A stretch of DNA of 64,000 nucleotides, taken from contig NZ_JBEXAC010000003.1 of the NCBI RefSeq assembly GCF_040567655.1, positions 434,001 to 498,000 of the forward strand, read 5' to 3'. Origin of the DNA: Chitinophaga sp. H8. Its GTDB lineage: Bacteria > Bacteroidota > Bacteroidia > Chitinophagales > Chitinophagaceae. Each line of letters opens with the position of its first letter. Positions within the stretch are counted from its first letter, which is position 1. Made by a program: the position numbers and the translations under genes. Positions 1 to 7,840 of this stretch are shown piece by piece. The notes below the pieces were generated by a model. The model ran no database searches. It saw only the letters and a list, made by a program, of their open reading frames with translations, and was not told the origin of the DNA.

Positions 1-1647
1 ACTAACACAGATGTAGTGATCAACATTGGTTTCAAATCTGATGGACTGATCTCCCTGAACGAATTCCGTGATTTACCAGGACTGAAAATCGGGGATGAAG
101 TAGAAGTGTTAGTGGTTGAAAAAGAAGACCGCGATGGTAACCTGCACCTGAGCCGCAAACAAGCGCGCATGAAACGTGCATGGGAAAGAATCGTGGAAGT
201 TTACAAAACCGGCGAAGTGGTTACTGGTACTGTTACCAGCAAAACTAAAGGCGGCTTGATCGTTGATGTTTATGGAATGGAAACGTTCCTGCCAGGTTCA
301 CAGATCGATGTGAAACCAGTTACAGACTACGATCAGTTTGTAGGCAAAACTATGGAGTTCAAGGTGGTGAAAGTGAACGAAACTATCCGCAACGCGGTAG
401 TATCTCACAAAGCACTTATCGAAAGCGACATCGAACAACAAAGAGTGGATATTATCTCCAAACTGGAAAAAGGCCAGGTATTGGAAGGAACTATCAAAAA
501 CATCACAGACTTCGGTGCTTTCATCGATCTGGGTGGTTTGGACGGTTTGTTATACATCACCGACATCAGCTGGGGCCGTATCTCTCACCCAAGCGAAGTA
601 CTGCAAATGGATCAGAAGATCAACGTTGTGGTACTGGACTTCGACGACGAGAAACGCCGTATCAGCTTAGGCTACAAACAACTGACCCCACATCCATGGG
701 ATACTTTACCAGCTACCATCACTGAAGGTGCTAAAGTAAAAGGTAAAGTAGTAAACATCGAAGATTACGGTGCATTCCTGGAAATCATGCCAGGTGTGGA
801 AGGTCTGGTTCACGTATCTGAAATCTCCTGGGCTTCTACTCCTATCAACGCTAAAGAATTCTTCAAATTAGGCGAAGAATACGAAGCAGTGGTAGTTACC
901 CTGAGCAAGGATGAGCGTAAAATGAGCCTGTCTATCAAACAATTGACAGAAGATCCTTGGGCTACTATCGAAACCAAATTCCCGCTGGAAAGCCGTCATA
1001 AAGGTATTGTGAAGAACATTACCCCTTATGGTGTGTTTGTAGAGCTGGAAACAGGTATCGGTGGTATGATCCACATCTCTGACCTGAGCTGGATCAAACG
1101 TTTCAATCACCCAAGCGAATACACTAAAGTAGGCAACGAAATAGATGTAGTTATCCTGGGTATTGATAAAGAAAACCGCAAGCTGAGCCTGGGCCACAAA
1201 CAAATTGAAGAAGATCCTTGGAACACTTTCGAAACTATCTTCCCGATCGGATCTATCCATGAAGGTACTGTAGTGAAGAAAGATGATAAAGGTGCTACTG
1301 TTCAATTACAATATGGTCTGGAAGCATACGCTCCTGCACGTCACCTGAGAACTGAAGACGAGAAACCAATTAACGTAGAAGATGTGAAAGAATTCATGAT
1401 CATTGAATTTGACCGCAGCGAAAAACGTATCCTGGTATCTCACTCTAAAGTATGGGAACAAGTGAAAGCTGAAGAGAAAGAAGCAGTAGTGAAAGAAAAG
1501 AGAGCTGAAGCTGACAAAACCCGTAAGGCAGTGAAAAACATTCAGGGTAAAGTAGAAAAAGCTACTTTAGGTGACCTGGGTGCTTTAGCTGAACTGAGAG
1601 AAAAATTGAAACAGTCTGAAGGCGGCGAAGAAAAGAAAGCTGACTAA
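1..1647 (+). CDS. rpsA: 30S ribosomal protein S1, 5' end cut by the window
   Basis: Ribosomal protein S1 binds mRNA on the small subunit and helps initiation. The reading frame is open from base 1, so the true start lies upstream. The visible part holds the tail of one S1 (OB-fold) domain followed by five complete ones, starting at about bases 210, 470, 735, 985 and 1245. The third to fifth carry the typical pattern of a hydrophobic 'I..yGaF' strand followed by 'GL.H.S.iSW'. The last S1 domain is more divergent, and a Lys/Glu/Ala-rich tail closes the protein, as is usual in Bacteroidota S1. A clear hairpin terminator follows 25 bases after the stop. Identification is secure; only the missing N-terminus is open. 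Confidence 0.97.
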   Translation, partial: TNTDVVINIGFKSDGLISLNEFRDLPGLKIGDEVEVLVVEKEDRDGNLHLSRKQARMKRAWERIVEVYKTGEVVTGTVTSKTKGGLIVDVYGMETFLPGSQIDVKPVTDYDQFVGKTMEFKVVKVNETIRNAVVSHKALIESDIEQQRVDIISKLEKGQVLEGTIKNITDFGAFIDLGGLDGLLYITDISWGRISHPSEVLQMDQKINVVVLDFDDEKRRISLGYKQLTPHPWDTLPATITEGAKVKGKVVNIEDYGAFLEIMPGVEGLVHVSEISWASTPINAKEFFKLGEEYEAVVVTLSKDERKMSLSIKQLTEDPWATIETKFPLESRHKGIVKNITPYGVFVELETGIGGMIHISDLSWIKRFNHPSEYTKVGNEIDVVILGIDKENRKLSLGHKQIEEDPWNTFETIFPIGSIHEGTVVKKDDKGATVQLQYGLEAYAPARHLRTEDEKPINVEDVKEFMIIEFDRSEKRILVSHSKVWEQVKAEEKEAVVKEKRAEADKTRKAVKNIQGKVEKATLGDLGALAELREKLKQSEGGEEKKAD

Positions 1648-1672
1648 GTAATTGTTTTCAAAAAATAAGAAG

Positions 1673-1701
1673 AGCCCTGGTACTTGTACCGGGGCTTTTT
1701 T
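1673..1701 (+). terminator. Intrinsic terminator of rpsA
   Basis: An 11-bp stem (AGCCCTGGTAC with GTACCGGGGCT, one G-T pair) has a very tight loop and runs straight into six Ts. It begins 25 bases after the rpsA stop codon. Confidence 0.9.
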
Positions 1702-2158
1702 ATGCCCGGCACATTTTTACCGGATATCTACTGTGTAGAATTGCTGACCTATAACCTATAGCGGGCATTTGCTGCATTGCTTTGCCAAGATTCTAAAAAT
1801 AAAAAGATGGGATAGTATGGGATAGTAGATAAAACCGGAACACCTAATTTTATTTTAATAGATACAATAGTTTAACCATTTTCTTTTCGCGTTGGTACTA
1901 GATACATGTCATCATGAATTAATCTGATTCTTTTCAGTGCATGCTTTTTAATACTTGATACTTGTTGCTTTGGGGCGATACGAAAGCTTATTGACCATAC
2001 TTTACCACGTTGATATTAAACATAACTCCCTTTATGAAGCTAAAGTCTATTATGGGAAACTGTAATATACAATTACACATAAAACCCCGGTTACGGACAG
2101 GCCTGGGTATCCTTATAACCGCCTGTTGTAAAGGCACTATTAAAGTATATACTAAACG
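1702..2158. other. Non-coding gap between rpsA and the rhamnosidase gene
   Basis: This AT-rich stretch of about 460 bases has no convincing gene. No exact TAnnTTTG promoter element was found on the plus strand, so the promoter of the downstream sugar unit is not identified. The only open frame, a 63-codon minus-strand one that runs into the next gene, has no recognisable features. Confidence 0.5.
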
Positions 2159-4969
2159 ATGAAACGAAGTTATTGTCATTGGATTTTTTGTTCAGCTTTT
2201 TTGATGGGAATACAGCACGTCCGTGCCGGAAACTTGCTACCTGCGGCTCCTTCAGCAGTAACTGTTACAGACACCAGGTGTGAATCGAAAGTACATCCTG
2301 TGGGGATCATGGCAGAAACGCCTGCATTCAGCTGGAAACTGTCTGCCACTACACGTGGTGTAAAACAAACGGCATACCGGGTGCGTGTGGCCTCTTCCCG
2401 TGATGCATTAAATAGCGCCCCTGATCTGTGGGACTCCGGGCAAATGCCTGCCTCCCAAAATACGTTTGTTATTTACGGTGGTAAAAAACTGCAAAGTGCA
2501 CGTACCTATTACTGGAGTGTACAAACCTGGAATAATAAAACGGCGAAGGCGTCCTGGTCGCCTGTAGATTCTTTTGCCACCGGTATTTTACAACAGGAAG
2601 AATGGGATGATGCCTCCTGGATAGGTTATGAAGCGCTGGCAGAAGACAAAAAGGTATTTCCGGGTATACATCATGTAGGGAAAGTAAATGATGAAAAAAC
2701 AAAACAACGCTCCATTGTACCTTACCTGCGTAAAAGTTTTGCGGTCAGCAAAACAGTAAAGCAGGCGCTGGTATTTGTGTCCGGTCTTGGTCAGTATGAA
2801 CTGCACCTGAATGGGCATAAAGTAGGGAATGATTTCCTGGCTCCCGGCTGGACCAATTACAATAAAACCTGTTTGTATAATACCTATGATGTGACAGGGC
2901 AAATACAACAACAGGAAAATGTAATTGGCGCGATAGTAGGTAATGGCTTTTTTAACATTAACCAGGAAAGATACAGCAAGCTGCTTATTGCACAGGGATA
3001 CCCTATGCTGCGGTTGCAACTGGTGATACATTATACGGATGGCACCACTAAGAAAATCATTACGGATAATACCTGGAAAGTTACGCCTTCACCAGTGGTA
3101 TTCAGTAGTATTTATGGAGGGGAAGACTATGATGCACGACTGGAACAAAGCGGCTGGAATGCACCTGGATTTGATGACAGTAAATGGCAAACGGCATTAA
3201 CCGTGAAGGGACCTTCCGGAGAAATGAGCGCACAAATGTCTTATCCATTACAGGTGAAAGATAGTTTTGAGGTGAAGCAGGTTTACACGCCGGAGCCCGG
3301 AAAATATGTCCTGGATTTCGGGCAAAACGCGTCTGGTATTATACGTATAAAAGTGAAGGGTGAAAAAGGGGCAGTAGTACGGATTACCCCAGCAGAACTG
3401 CTGGATGATAAACAATTACCTCACCAGGGCGCCAGTGGCGGACCCTATTCCCTGTCATACACGCTGAAAGGAAATGGTGTGGAAGAATGGGAACCCCGGT
3501 TCACTTACTATGGATTCCGTTATGCGATGATAGAAGGCGCAGTGCCTCCTGGTGTGGCTGCTGGTAATACTACGGTGCAGCTTACGGATATCCGCTCATT
3601 GCATACCCGCAACAGCGCTCCTGCAGCAGGGAGCTTTGCCTGTTCGGATACGCTGTTCAACAAAATACACGCCCTGATCAACTGGGCCATACGCAGCAAC
3701 ATGGCCAGCGTGTCTACCGATTGTCCTCATCGTGAAAAGCTGGGATGGCTGGAACAAACCCATTTATTGGGAGCTGCCTGTGGATACAATTATGATATCC
3801 TGCACCTGTATAACAAAACAGTAGACGATATGATTGCCTCCCAGCAGCCTGATGGGCTGGTACCTGATATCGCACCGGAATATGTAGTGTTTGATGGCGG
3901 ATTCCGTGATTCTCCGGAATGGGGTAGTGCTTCCATATTGGTACCCTGGTATTTGTATCAGTGGTATGGCGACAAACAGGTACTCTCCAAAGCATACGAT
4001 ATGATGCAACGGTACCTGGATTATCTGGGTACCAAAGCAAATGGACATATCCTGAATTACGGTTTGGGCGACTGGTTTGATATGGGGCCGGGTGCTCCGG
4101 GCGAATCGCAGTTAACACCGATCGCACTCACGGCAACGGCTGTATATTTTCAGGATGCAGACTGTATGCAGAAAATTGCAGATATTCTGGGAAAAGAACA
4201 GGATGCGGCAAAATATGCGCAACTGGCAGCGGGTATCCGCAAGGCATTTAATGACAAGTTCTTTGATCCGCAAACAAAGGTATATGCTACCGGTAGCCAG
4301 ACTGCTTATGCCATGCCTTTGTACACCGGACTGGTAAATGAAGCCGACCGTAAAGCTGTATTTGAAAACCTGGTGCAATCTATTCACAAAAGCAAAAAAG
4401 CGCTCACTGCCGGTGACGTAGGATATCACTACCTGGTAAGTGTGTTGGGCAAAGGAGGAGCTTCTGAATTGCTGTATGAAATGAATAACCGGGATGATGT
4501 GCCAGGGTATGCTTATCAGCTGAAACATGGCGCTACTGCACTCACAGAATCATGGCCGGCGTTACGTTTTGTATCTAATAACCATATGATGCTGGGCCAT
4601 TTGATGGAATGGTTATATAGCGGGCTGGCAGGTATCCGGACCGTGGAAGGTGAACCTGGTTTCAGCACCGTTTTAATACAGCCGCAACCGGTAGGTGACA
4701 TGAAATGGGTAAAGTCAACTTTTGAAACCATGCAGGGACAGGTTAAAGTACAATGGCAGAAAACAGGTACCACCTTTACGCTCGATGTGCAGGTGCCACC
4801 TAATACTACTGCAAAAGTAGTACTGCCGCCGTGCAATAATAACAGTATTAAAGAGGGAGGCAGCCATGTTCAAAAAGCTGCCGGTGTAGAGAAGGTAGTA
4901 ACGGAAGCAGGCAAAACGACCATCACCATAGGTTCTGGTGCTTATCATTTTGTAGCCGCATTGAATTAA
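2159..4969 (+). CDS. Alpha-L-rhamnosidase, glycoside hydrolase family 78
   Basis: Predicted to hydrolyse terminal alpha-L-rhamnose from glycans or glycosides, probably in the periplasm. The 936-residue product starts with a signal peptide (cleavage likely after HVRA, about residue 23). A fibronectin-like N-terminal domain follows (about 35-140), then the jelly-roll N domain (about 190-350), a second beta-domain (about 360-480), the (alpha/alpha)6 catalytic domain (about 490-830) and a C-terminal beta-sandwich. Family hallmarks are visible: 'RFTYYGFRYA' before the barrel, 'DCPHREKLGW' at its start, and a 'GDW' motif further on. No Cys lipobox is present, so the enzyme is probably soluble. It stops 6 bases before the isomerase-like gene, so the two are almost certainly cotranscribed. 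No SusCD genes flank it. The exact substrate is unknown. Confidence 0.93.
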   Translation: MKRSYCHWIFCSAFLMGIQHVRAGNLLPAAPSAVTVTDTRCESKVHPVGIMAETPAFSWKLSATTRGVKQTAYRVRVASSRDALNSAPDLWDSGQMPASQNTFVIYGGKKLQSARTYYWSVQTWNNKTAKASWSPVDSFATGILQQEEWDDASWIGYEALAEDKKVFPGIHHVGKVNDEKTKQRSIVPYLRKSFAVSKTVKQALVFVSGLGQYELHLNGHKVGNDFLAPGWTNYNKTCLYNTYDVTGQIQQQENVIGAIVGNGFFNINQERYSKLLIAQGYPMLRLQLVIHYTDGTTKKIITDNTWKVTPSPVVFSSIYGGEDYDARLEQSGWNAPGFDDSKWQTALTVKGPSGEMSAQMSYPLQVKDSFEVKQVYTPEPGKYVLDFGQNASGIIRIKVKGEKGAVVRITPAELLDDKQLPHQGASGGPYSLSYTLKGNGVEEWEPRFTYYGFRYAMIEGAVPPGVAAGNTTVQLTDIRSLHTRNSAPAAGSFACSDTLFNKIHALINWAIRSNMASVSTDCPHREKLGWLEQTHLLGAACGYNYDILHLYNKTVDDMIASQQPDGLVPDIAPEYVVFDGGFRDSPEWGSASILVPWYLYQWYGDKQVLSKAYDMMQRYLDYLGTKANGHILNYGLGDWFDMGPGAPGESQLTPIALTATAVYFQDADCMQKIADILGKEQDAAKYAQLAAGIRKAFNDKFFDPQTKVYATGSQTAYAMPLYTGLVNEADRKAVFENLVQSIHKSKKALTAGDVGYHYLVSVLGKGGASELLYEMNNRDDVPGYAYQLKHGATALTESWPALRFVSNNHMMLGHLMEWLYSGLAGIRTVEGEPGFSTVLIQPQPVGDMKWVKSTFETMQGQVKVQWQKTGTTFTLDVQVPPNTTAKVVLPPCNNNSIKEGGSHVQKAAGVEKVVTEAGKTTITIGSGAYHFVAALN

Positions 4970-4975
4970 ACAGGT

Positions 4976-6388
4976 ATGAAAGCAGGATTATTTGGAATAG
5001 GACTGGCTACCTACTGGCACCAGTTTGATGGCTTGAAAGCAAGGTTGGAAGGGTATCAGATGGAAATCGCTCAACAATTGAGTGCACAAGGGGCAACAAT
5101 TGTAGATGCCGGTCTGGTAGATACGATCGAAAAAGCAAGGGAAGCAGGGGATGTTTTTAAGAAAGAAGATGTGGCGGTGATATTCCTGTATGTATCTACC
5201 TATGCTTTGTCGGCTACCGTATTGCCGGTAGTACAGAAAGCAGGTGTTCCGGTTGTGATCCTCAACCTGCAGCCAACGAATGCAATTGACTACGAATGGT
5301 TTAATAGTTTGGGCGACAGGGGCCTGATGACGGGAGAATGGCTGGCAAACTGCCAGGCATGCGCTGTACCGGAAATAGCGAACGTGTTCAACCGTTGTGG
5401 TATTGCCTTTCATCAGATTACAGGTACACTTTATGATGCGGAGGCCTGGCGCGAGGTGGAAGAATGGATTGCCGCTGCCCGGGTAGCTACAGCGATGAGC
5501 CGGAACAGGTTAGGTGTATTGGGGCATTACTACAATGGTATGCTGGATATTTATACGGATCTGACACTGCAGGCGGCTACTTTTGGAGGGCACTTGCAGC
5601 AGCTGGAGATGTGTGAACTGGCGTTGTTCAGAAAGCAGGTAACGGAGGAAGAGATACAGCATAAAATATCGCAGATCTATGAAGAATTTGAGGTGCTGGA
5701 TGAATGCCCGGCAGCAGAAATTCAACGGGCTGCTCATACTGCTGTTGCGTTGGATAAACTGGTGGCGCATCATCAACTGGGCTCCCTTTGTTATTATTAC
5801 GAAGGCACGGCAGACAATGAATATGAAGACCTTATCTCTTCTGTGATAGCGGGCAATTCCATTCTTACCGCTCACCAGGTGCCGGTGGCTGGAGAATATG
5901 AAGTGAAAAATGTACAGGCCATGAAAATCATGGACCTGTTTGGTGCCGGTGGTTCTTTTACGGAATATTACGGACTGGATTTTAATGATGGGATCATTCT
6001 GATGGGGCATGATGGGCCGGGACACCTTGCCATAGCGGAAGGCAAACCATTGCTGAAACCTTTAGGCGTATATCATGGAAAGCCGGGTAAAGGACTATCG
6101 GTAGAAATGAAAGTAAAGCATGGCGATGTCACTTTGCTTTCGGTAGTAGAAACCGGGGATGGACAATTAAAGTTGCTGGTGGCAGAAGGAGCATCTGTAC
6201 CAGGCCCTATTTTACAAATCGGAAATACAAATAGCCGTTACCGTTTCCCGCTGGATGTTAAGTCATTTGTCAATAATTGGAACAGGGAAGGGCCGGCACA
6301 TCATTGTGCTATCGGAGTAGGACACCTGGCATCCAGGCTGGAGAAATTAGGGGCAATATTGGGAATAGCTGTCGTAAAAGTATGTTAG
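4976..6388 (+). CDS. L-arabinose isomerase-like protein (L-fucose/L-arabinose isomerase superfamily)
   Basis: The family interconverts aldoses and ketoses with a divalent metal. The 470-residue protein is slightly shorter than E. coli AraA (500) and has no signal peptide, so it is cytoplasmic. Residues expected to bind metal and catalyse are retained: Glu307 (in AGEYEV), Glu330 (FTEYYG), His345 (MGHDGP) and His442/443 (PAHHCAIG), spaced as in AraA (306, 333, 350, 450). The middle of the protein diverges from true AraA, so the sugar cannot be named. Its position 6 bases after a rhamnosidase suggests it acts on a sugar released by that enzyme. No kinase or epimerase lies nearby to complete a pathway. 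A hairpin terminator follows. Confidence 0.75.
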   Translation: MKAGLFGIGLATYWHQFDGLKARLEGYQMEIAQQLSAQGATIVDAGLVDTIEKAREAGDVFKKEDVAVIFLYVSTYALSATVLPVVQKAGVPVVILNLQPTNAIDYEWFNSLGDRGLMTGEWLANCQACAVPEIANVFNRCGIAFHQITGTLYDAEAWREVEEWIAAARVATAMSRNRLGVLGHYYNGMLDIYTDLTLQAATFGGHLQQLEMCELALFRKQVTEEEIQHKISQIYEEFEVLDECPAAEIQRAAHTAVALDKLVAHHQLGSLCYYYEGTADNEYEDLISSVIAGNSILTAHQVPVAGEYEVKNVQAMKIMDLFGAGGSFTEYYGLDFNDGIILMGHDGPGHLAIAEGKPLLKPLGVYHGKPGKGLSVEMKVKHGDVTLLSVVETGDGQLKLLVAEGASVPGPILQIGNTNSRYRFPLDVKSFVNNWNREGPAHHCAIGVGHLASRLEKLGAILGIAVVKVC

Positions 6389-6431
6389 CGATCATGCCAT
6401 CATAACTAAGGGGCTGACCATTACTTTGAAG

Positions 6432-6470
6432 TGCCCCCAAAAAGTTAGACACTTTTGGGGGCATTTTTTA
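6432..6470 (+). terminator. Intrinsic terminator after the isomerase-like gene
   Basis: The stem TGCCCCCAAAA pairs perfectly with TTTTGGGGGCA (6453-6463) and is followed by six Ts. The arms also resemble the ends of some insertion sequences (see findings). Confidence 0.8.
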
Positions 6471-6537
6471 TGAAAGAAAGAAGTAAATACAGGTTAAAAC
6501 AAGCTGCGATAGCATTCATTATTTTTTAGCCAAATAT

Positions 6538-7191
6538 TTAAAGCCTGGCCAGCATAGCATCATTGAATTCCAGTAAGGAATCCAGTTTCAGATCTGCCAG
6601 TGCATAGCGGCTATCATTTCTTCTGTGGGCCTCCGGTACAACTACGGTTTTCATCCGGGCTGCTTTGGCAGCAACCATGCCGGTTACAGAATCTTCAAAA
6701 GCAATACAATCAAGCGGACTGCTGTGGAGTGCCTGGGCACACGCCAGGTATACAGCAGGATGAGGTTTGCCATAAGGCTCAAATTCGGCGGAAGAAACAG
6801 CCTGGAAATAATCTTTAATGTCCAGATGGCTTATTACCGATTGTATCAGCCGCATAGGGGAAGAAGAAGCCAGCCCTATCTTAAAATCCTTTTGCCGGAA
6901 ATAATCCAGGATGTAATGGAGGCCTTCCATACTTTTACCCTCGGTCAGTATTTTATCTGTTACCGTATCCACAATTTCTGTAGTTACCTGGTCGGTGCTT
7001 TTATTTTCCCACTTAAAGTAATCATGCCAGTAATCCACTACTTCCGTAGTGCGCAATCCGGTAGTATGGGCGGCCAGCTCCCTCGAAATTTCCACGCCCA
7101 CGGTAGCAAATACTTCCTGCATCGCGATGCCCCACAACGGTTCAGAGTCTACCAGCAGGCCATCCATGTCAAATATTACTGTATTAATCAT
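6538..7191 (-). CDS. HAD-superfamily phosphatase, beta-phosphoglucomutase/hexitol phosphatase type
   Basis: A cytoplasmic phosphatase or phosphomutase of 217 residues from the HAD subfamily that includes sugar-phosphate phosphatases (YniC/HxpB, YfbT) and beta-phosphoglucomutase. All four HAD motifs are visible: DMDGLLVDS with nucleophile Asp8 and Asp10, the Ser motif in LASSS, the Lys in GKPHP, and the acidic FEDS. An alpha-helical cap lies between motifs I and II. The start ATG lies about 25 bases downstream of a perfect TAnnTTTG element on the minus strand, so the gene is probably monocistronic. It converges with the isomerase-like gene. The substrate cannot be read from sequence; a hexose or hexitol phosphate is typical. 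Confidence 0.88.
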   Translation of the reverse strand: MINTVIFDMDGLLVDSEPLWGIAMQEVFATVGVEISRELAAHTTGLRTTEVVDYWHDYFKWENKSTDQVTTEIVDTVTDKILTEGKSMEGLHYILDYFRQKDFKIGLASSSPMRLIQSVISHLDIKDYFQAVSSAEFEPYGKPHPAVYLACAQALHSSPLDCIAFEDSVTGMVAAKAARMKTVVVPEAHRRNDSRYALADLKLDSLLEFNDAMLARL

Positions 7192-7216
7192 ATCGTTTTA
7201 ATGCCTTTTTGCGCCG

Positions 7217-7224
7217 CAAAGATA
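7217..7224 (-). promoter_or_regulatory. -7 promoter element of the HAD phosphatase gene
   Basis: The minus strand reads TATCTTTG, a perfect match to the Bacteroidota -7 consensus TAnnTTTG. It lies 25 bases before the start codon. No clear -33 TTG is present. Confidence 0.6.
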
Positions 7225-7450
7225 GGTGATTTAAAAAGCATGGGGCCACCTGACCAGTAACTGCCTGAACAGGAAAGTGATTTACCGGAAGCAAAAACAA
7301 CCTAAAACACGCGTGGGATGCTGTTCCTGTACCATAACAAATAGTTATAGCACATAAACAACGGTTATACTGCCGGGCTTGGAATATTAATGATTAACTA
7401 TTTTTATAGTATATATAATTTGTTGAAATTAAATATATTAGTTTGTATTT

Positions 7451-7500
7451 GGCCAGATGATCTACCCTGTTTAGATCATAAGAGCAGCGGTAGGCTGGCC
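7451..7500. promoter_or_regulatory. Nested inverted repeats upstream of the sulfite reductase promoter
   Basis: ATGATCTA (7457-7464) pairs with TAGATCAT (7472-7479) across 7 bases. An outer pair, GGCCAG (7451-7456) with CTGGCC (7495-7500), surrounds it. The element ends about 50 bases before the -33 box, a position suited to an activator site. No protein is identified. The rest of the gap from 7225 to 7550 shows nothing else recognisable. Confidence 0.35.
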
Positions 7501-7551
7501 GGGCACTTTGAAAATTATGGGCCAATACCAGCTTTTTTAGCAAAAAAGGTT

Positions 7552-7581
7552 TTGGAATTATGATGGGGGTTTCTATCTTTG
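7552..7581 (+). promoter_or_regulatory. Promoter of the sulfite reductase/siroheme operon
   Basis: TTG (7552-7554), a 19-base spacer and TATCTTTG (7574-7581) match the Bacteroidota housekeeping promoter exactly. Transcription should begin near 7587, giving a leader RNA of about 250 bases before the reductase start codon. Confidence 0.85.
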
Positions 7582-7608
7582 TATTACTCTACTAAAACGA
7601 TAGGGAAT

Positions 7609-7668
7609 ATGGGTTTCAATGGACGTCAATACGGTATGGGGTGTTGTTGCTGTAAATCAACAGCATAG
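7609..7668 (+). CDS. Cysteine-rich leader peptide of a putative transcription attenuator
   Basis: A 19-codon open frame begins about 22 bases after the predicted transcription start and encodes MGFNGRQYGMGCCCCKSTA. Four Cys codons in a row (TGT TGT TGC TGT, 7642-7653) are very unlikely by chance in so short a frame. The operon behind it makes sulfide, the direct precursor of cysteine. The stop codon TAG (7666-7668) overlaps the first base of the GGAGG that can form an antiterminator with the downstream hairpin. The peptide itself needs no function: its translation would report charged tRNA-Cys. Cys-rich leaders upstream of sulfur genes are known in Actinobacteria; assignment here rests on the architecture alone. 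Confidence 0.8.
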   Translation: MGFNGRQYGMGCCCCKSTA

Positions 7669-7757
7669 GAGGTTAAGTAGACCTGTAATGATGATTAACG
7701 CAGTTTAATCATGATATACGAGCCTCCGACATGCGTTACGGGGGCTTTATGGTTTTT
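7668..7757 (+). promoter_or_regulatory. Putative cysteine-responsive attenuator: antiterminator and terminator hairpins
   Basis: Terminator form: AGCCTCCG (7721-7728) pairs with CGGGGGCT (7739-7746) over a 10-base loop, followed by TTTATGGTTTTT. Antiterminator form: GGAGGTT (7668-7674) pairs with AGCCTCC (7721-7727), seven pairs that occupy nearly the whole 5' arm of the terminator, so the two forms exclude each other. A hairpin ATGATTAA/TTAATCAT (7691-7698 with 7705-7712) brings the antiterminator arms together. A ribosome stalled on the Cys codons would leave GGAGG free and allow readthrough. A ribosome at the leader stop codon would cover GGAGG and let the terminator form. The T-run is interrupted, so termination may be partial. 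Confidence 0.72.
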
Positions 7758-7840
7758 GCGGGAGCGAGAAGCGCCACGGCCAAAGGAAAAAGTAAAAAAA
7801 AGATACCAAAATATTTACCACCACCTGAAAACATTTTATC

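Noticed and set aside
1988..2179. 63-codon minus-strand frame upstream of the rhamnosidase gene
   Set aside because: It runs into the rhamnosidase start region, has no promoter match and no recognisable sequence.
7609..7757. SAM or cobalamin riboswitch as explanation of the sulfur-operon leader
   Set aside because: No conserved core of either class was seen, and the translated Cys run with overlapping hairpins explains the region better.
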